DNA from: Amycolatopsis decaplanina DSM 44594
GTDB taxonomy: Bacteria > Actinomycetota > Actinomycetes > Mycobacteriales > Pseudonocardiaceae
DNA length: 64,000 nucleotides
Direction of reading: 5' to 3'
Assembly: GCF_000342005.1 (NCBI RefSeq)
Contig: NZ_AOHO01000026.1
Span: forward strand, 355,770-419,769
The notes beneath the pieces are model-generated. The model had not been told where the DNA came from, made no database searches, and worked only from the letters and a program-made list of their open reading frames with translations. Position numbers and translations under genes: made by a program. Numbering within the stretch: position 1 is the first letter of the stretch; every line of letters begins with the position of its first letter. This document shows positions 61,475-64,000 of this stretch, piece by piece.

Positions 61475-63040
61475 TTGAACAATTCCCTGGGAACCTCGAA
61501 GAGACGACTGCCCGCATTCGGTGTGGCCGCGGCCGTCGCCGTGCTGACGGCGCTCGGCGGTACCACCGTCGCGTCGGCGGCGGAGGGTTCGATCGTCAAC
61601 GCGGGTAGCGCCAAGGCGATCAAGGACAGCTACATCGTCGTGCTGAAGGACGGCTCGTCGGTCGAAGCCACCGCGAAGAGCGTGACCAAGCGCCACGGCG
61701 GCACGATCGAGAAGACCTTCGCGTCTTCCGTCCACGGCTTCTCCGGTGCGCTGACCGAAAAGCAGGCGAAGCGCGTCGCCGCCGACCCCGCTGTCGCCTA
61801 CGTGGAGCAGAACCAGACCGTCTCGGCCTCGACGGACCAGCTGAACCCGCCGTCGTGGGGCCTGGACCGGGTCGACCAGCAGAGCCTTCCGCTGGACCAG
61901 AAGTACAGCTACAGCACCACGGCGTCGAACGTCACCGCGTACGTCGTCGACACCGGCATCCTCACCACGCACCCCGACTTCGGCGGGCGCGCGACCCATG
62001 GCCGGGACACCGTCGACAACGACAACGACGCCACGGACTGCAACGGCCACGGCACCCACGTCGCCGGCACCATCGGCGGTACCGCGCACGGTCTGGCCAA
62101 GGGCGTCAAGCTCGTCGCCGTCCGCGTGCTGAACTGCTCCGGTTCCGGGACGACCGCCGGTGTCATCGCCGGTATCGACTGGGTGACCGCGAACGCCGTC
62201 AAGCCCGCCGTCGCGAACATGAGCCTCGGCGGTGGCGCTTCGACGACCCTCGACCAGGCCGTCCAGCGGTCGATCGCGTCGGGTGTCACCTACGGTGTCG
62301 CGGCCGGTAACGACTACGGCGCCAACGCGTGCAACACCTCCCCGGCCCGCACGCCCGAGGCGATCACCGTCGGCTCGACCACCAACACCGACGCCCGGTC
62401 CGACTTCTCCAACATCGGCACCTGCCTCGACATCTTCGCGCCGGGCAGCGGCATCACGTCGACCTGGCTGAACAACGGCACCAACACCATCAGCGGTACC
62501 TCGATGGCGACCCCGCACGTCGTCGGCGCGGCGGCTCTCTACGTTTCCGCCAACCCGTCGGCCACGCCCGCTCAGGTCCGTGACGCGCTGGTCAACGCCG
62601 GTGTCAAGGACAAGGTGACCAACGTGGGCAGCGGTTCGCCGAACGTGCTGCTCAACACCGGTAGCGGCAGTGGCCCCGGCCCCGAGCCGACGCCGTGTGG
62701 CACGCAGACCAACAGCGGCGTCGTCGCCATCCCCGACGCCGGTGCCGCGGTGACCAGCACGATCACCGTCGCGAACTGTGCCCGCAACGCTTCGGCCACC
62801 ACCAAGGTCGCGGTGAACATCACGCACACCTACGTCGGTGACCTGGTCATCGACCTGGTCGCGCCGGACGGCACCTCGTACCGCCTGAAGGGTTCGAGCA
62901 GCGACTCGTCCGACAACATCAACACCACGTACACCGTCAACGCCTCGGCCGAGGCCGCGAACGGCGCGTGGAAACTGAAGGTGCAGGACGTGTACCGGGT
63001 CGACACCGGCACGCTCAACAGCTGGTCGCTGACCGTCTGA
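61475..63040 (+). CDS. Secreted subtilisin-like serine protease (S8) with P-domain
   Basis: 521 residues. Signal peptide to VASA (~34), an I9 propeptide (SYIVVLKDGSSVEAT to VEQNQTVSA, ~50-110), the S8 catalytic domain with Asp in YVVDTGIL, His in NGHGTHVAGT and Ser in GTSMATPHV, then a Gly/Pro linker and a C-terminal P-domain (~405-521; THTYVGDLVIDLVAPDGT). TTG 61475 follows GGGAGG at about seven bases. Extracellular, self-activating proteinase-K-like enzyme. A hairpin follows. Confidence 0.94.
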   Translation: MNNSLGTSKRRLPAFGVAAAVAVLTALGGTTVASAAEGSIVNAGSAKAIKDSYIVVLKDGSSVEATAKSVTKRHGGTIEKTFASSVHGFSGALTEKQAKRVAADPAVAYVEQNQTVSASTDQLNPPSWGLDRVDQQSLPLDQKYSYSTTASNVTAYVVDTGILTTHPDFGGRATHGRDTVDNDNDATDCNGHGTHVAGTIGGTAHGLAKGVKLVAVRVLNCSGSGTTAGVIAGIDWVTANAVKPAVANMSLGGGASTTLDQAVQRSIASGVTYGVAAGNDYGANACNTSPARTPEAITVGSTTNTDARSDFSNIGTCLDIFAPGSGITSTWLNNGTNTISGTSMATPHVVGAAALYVSANPSATPAQVRDALVNAGVKDKVTNVGSGSPNVLLNTGSGSGPGPEPTPCGTQTNSGVVAIPDAGAAVTSTITVANCARNASATTKVAVNITHTYVGDLVIDLVAPDGTSYRLKGSSSDSSDNINTTYTVNASAEAANGAWKLKVQDVYRVDTGTLNSWSLTV

Positions 63041-63056
63041 TCCACCCCTGGAGTAC

Positions 63057-63096
63057 GTGAAGGCCCCCTTCCTCCTGCTGGGAAGGGGGCCTTTCC
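63057..63096 (+). terminator. GAAGGCC-type hairpin after the protease gene
   Basis: GAAGGCCCCCTTCC (63059-63072) pairs with GGAAGGGGGCCTTTC (63081-63095) with one mismatch. Confidence 0.82.
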
Positions 63097-63172
63097 GTAT
63101 CCGGAGAGTGATTCGGTGCCCAGTTGCGACGTTCGTCCACTAAGGACCTATGCGAGGCTTTAGCCTCTTCGC

Positions 63173-63892
63173 ATGCAGCCCGGACCGCCCTATCAGCAGG
63201 GACCTCAGCAGCCGTATCCACCACAGGGATATCCGGGATATCCGCCGCCCGGGTACGGTCCGCCGCCCAAGAAGTCGAACACCGGACTGATCGTCGGAAT
63301 CGTCATCGGCGCGGTGGTGCTGCTCGGCGGTGGCGGGGTCGCGGCCATCCTGTTGCTGTCGGACGACTCCGGTTCGTCCTCGTCCGCGGCGCCGACCTCG
63401 TCCAAGAAGACCGGGCCGCCGGACAAGTACACCTCCATGCCCGGCTGCGAGAAGATCGGGAGCAAGGTGAGGAACCTGCCGCCGCTCGAAACGCCGAAGG
63501 GCGAGGAGCCGGCGAGCACCTCGAACAACGACATCGTCTACACGGTGTCTTCGTGCTCCTGGCGCGAATACGGTGCTCCGTCGGCTTCGGTGACCATGTA
63601 TCTGGCGAAGTCGAAGGAACCGGGCACGGGCGCCGGTGAGGAATGGGCCAAGGCGGGTTACGACAACGCCATGGACGATGGCGGGGAAGTGATCCCCAGC
63701 ATGGCGAAGGCGACCAAAGCCGGCTACAACGACATCCGGTCCGCCGGGCAGTGCTCGATCAAGTTCTATCAGGGGAACGTCGAAGCGCAGGTCATCGTGA
63801 GCGGGTCCGAACCCACCAAACCGGTCGACCAGACGCTGTGCAAGGAGAACGCCCTGAAGGTCGCCAAAGCGACCTCCGAGGCGATCGGCTAG
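63173..63892 (+). CDS. Membrane-anchored protein with Pro/Gly/Tyr-rich cytoplasmic tail
   Basis: 239 residues. A 35-residue Pro/Gln/Gly/Tyr-rich tail leads to one helix (GLIVGIVIGAVVLLGGGGVAAILLL) and an extracytoplasmic domain starting SMPGCEKIG with four Cys. Similar architecture is common among actinobacterial DUF3558-like surface proteins; the match is not certain. TAGCCT lies six bases before the ATG with no Shine-Dalgarno, so it is probably leaderless. No signal-peptidase site. Confidence 0.75.
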   Translation: MQPGPPYQQGPQQPYPPQGYPGYPPPGYGPPPKKSNTGLIVGIVIGAVVLLGGGGVAAILLLSDDSGSSSSAAPTSSKKTGPPDKYTSMPGCEKIGSKVRNLPPLETPKGEEPASTSNNDIVYTVSSCSWREYGAPSASVTMYLAKSKEPGTGAGEEWAKAGYDNAMDDGGEVIPSMAKATKAGYNDIRSAGQCSIKFYQGNVEAQVIVSGSEPTKPVDQTLCKENALKVAKATSEAIG

Positions 63893-63908
63893 CTTCCGCG
63901 AAGTACAC

Positions 63909-63921
63909 GAAGGCCCCCTTC
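63909..63921 (+). repeat. Single GAAGGCCCCCTTC arm at the window end
   Basis: One arm of the GAAGGCC family without a clear partner; the right side has decayed. The last ~80 bases show nothing else. Confidence 0.5.
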
Positions 63922-64000
63922 CCAGCAGGGCGGATTCTCGGGGTCTTCGCAACACCTGATGGCCTATGTGGTCGTCAGTAGATTACGCAGGCGCTCGGCT

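Overview
The window is high-GC actinobacterial DNA: strong third-position GC bias, GTG and TTG starts, many ATGA or GTGA gene overlaps, WhiB1, MtrAB-LpqB, a SigR/RsrA pair and the 24-residue ribosomal protein bL37. The gene order manA, amino acid permease, ahcY, tmk, mtrA-mtrB-lpqB, comF, hpf, secA, Rv3235-like, Tgs-like, Rv3231c-like, rsgA, SRAP, sigR-rsrA, pdtaS, whiB1, lipid kinase, gpm2 follows Mycobacterium tuberculosis Rv3255c to Rv3214 from memory, but protein style and repeats point to a Pseudonocardiaceae genus such as Amycolatopsis (inference, no search possible).

Layout. 1-12.6 kb: truncated manA, a small membrane protein, a SARP/AfsR-like regulator, a ZnT9-like CDF transporter, an APC permease, a sortase substrate, a large membrane protein with a degenerate hydrolase domain, and ahcY. 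12.6-16.2 kb: an HTH regulator, a secreted papain-like protease coupled to a membrane-anchored partner, and tmk. 16.2-23.5 kb: a glycine betaine demethylation island (Rieske oxygenase, sarcosine oxidase, dimethylglycine oxidase, IclR regulator, Rieske ferredoxin, ferredoxin reductase) lying between tmk and mtrA. 23.6-36.9 kb: mtrAB-lpqB, comF, hpf, secA, a HAD phosphatase, an RNA methyltransferase and a wax ester synthase family protein. 37.0-40.5 kb: four tandem paralogous lipoproteins. 40.5-50.8 kb: rsgA, SRAP, ybaK, sigR-rsrA, bL37, pdtaS, whiB1, a lipid kinase, a GNAT, a phosphoglycerate mutase-like phosphatase and a hotdog protein. 50.8-64 kb: cholesterol oxidase, RmlC-like epimerase, malic enzyme, a BpsA-like transferase, a four-gene osmoprotectant ABC transporter, a GNAT, a secreted subtilisin and a membrane-anchored protein.

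Functional links. The island would take glycine betaine through dimethylglycine and sarcosine to glycine; the OpuC-type transporter at 57-60.5 kb could supply betaine, and ahcY and folate one-carbon chemistry sit nearby. The divergent island operons share a TGTTGC/GCAACA inverted element of identical length. sigR carries a SigR-type promoter placed to give a leaderless, N-terminally extended isoform, and a similar promoter lies upstream of hpf.

The intergenic space is rich in several families of near-perfect palindromes, often touching stop codons of convergent genes. I found no rRNA, tRNA, CRISPR array, transposase or phage genes. The most unusual non-coding feature is a nested inverted repeat at 49042-49190 flanked by a ~22-bp duplication of a gene's 3' end.
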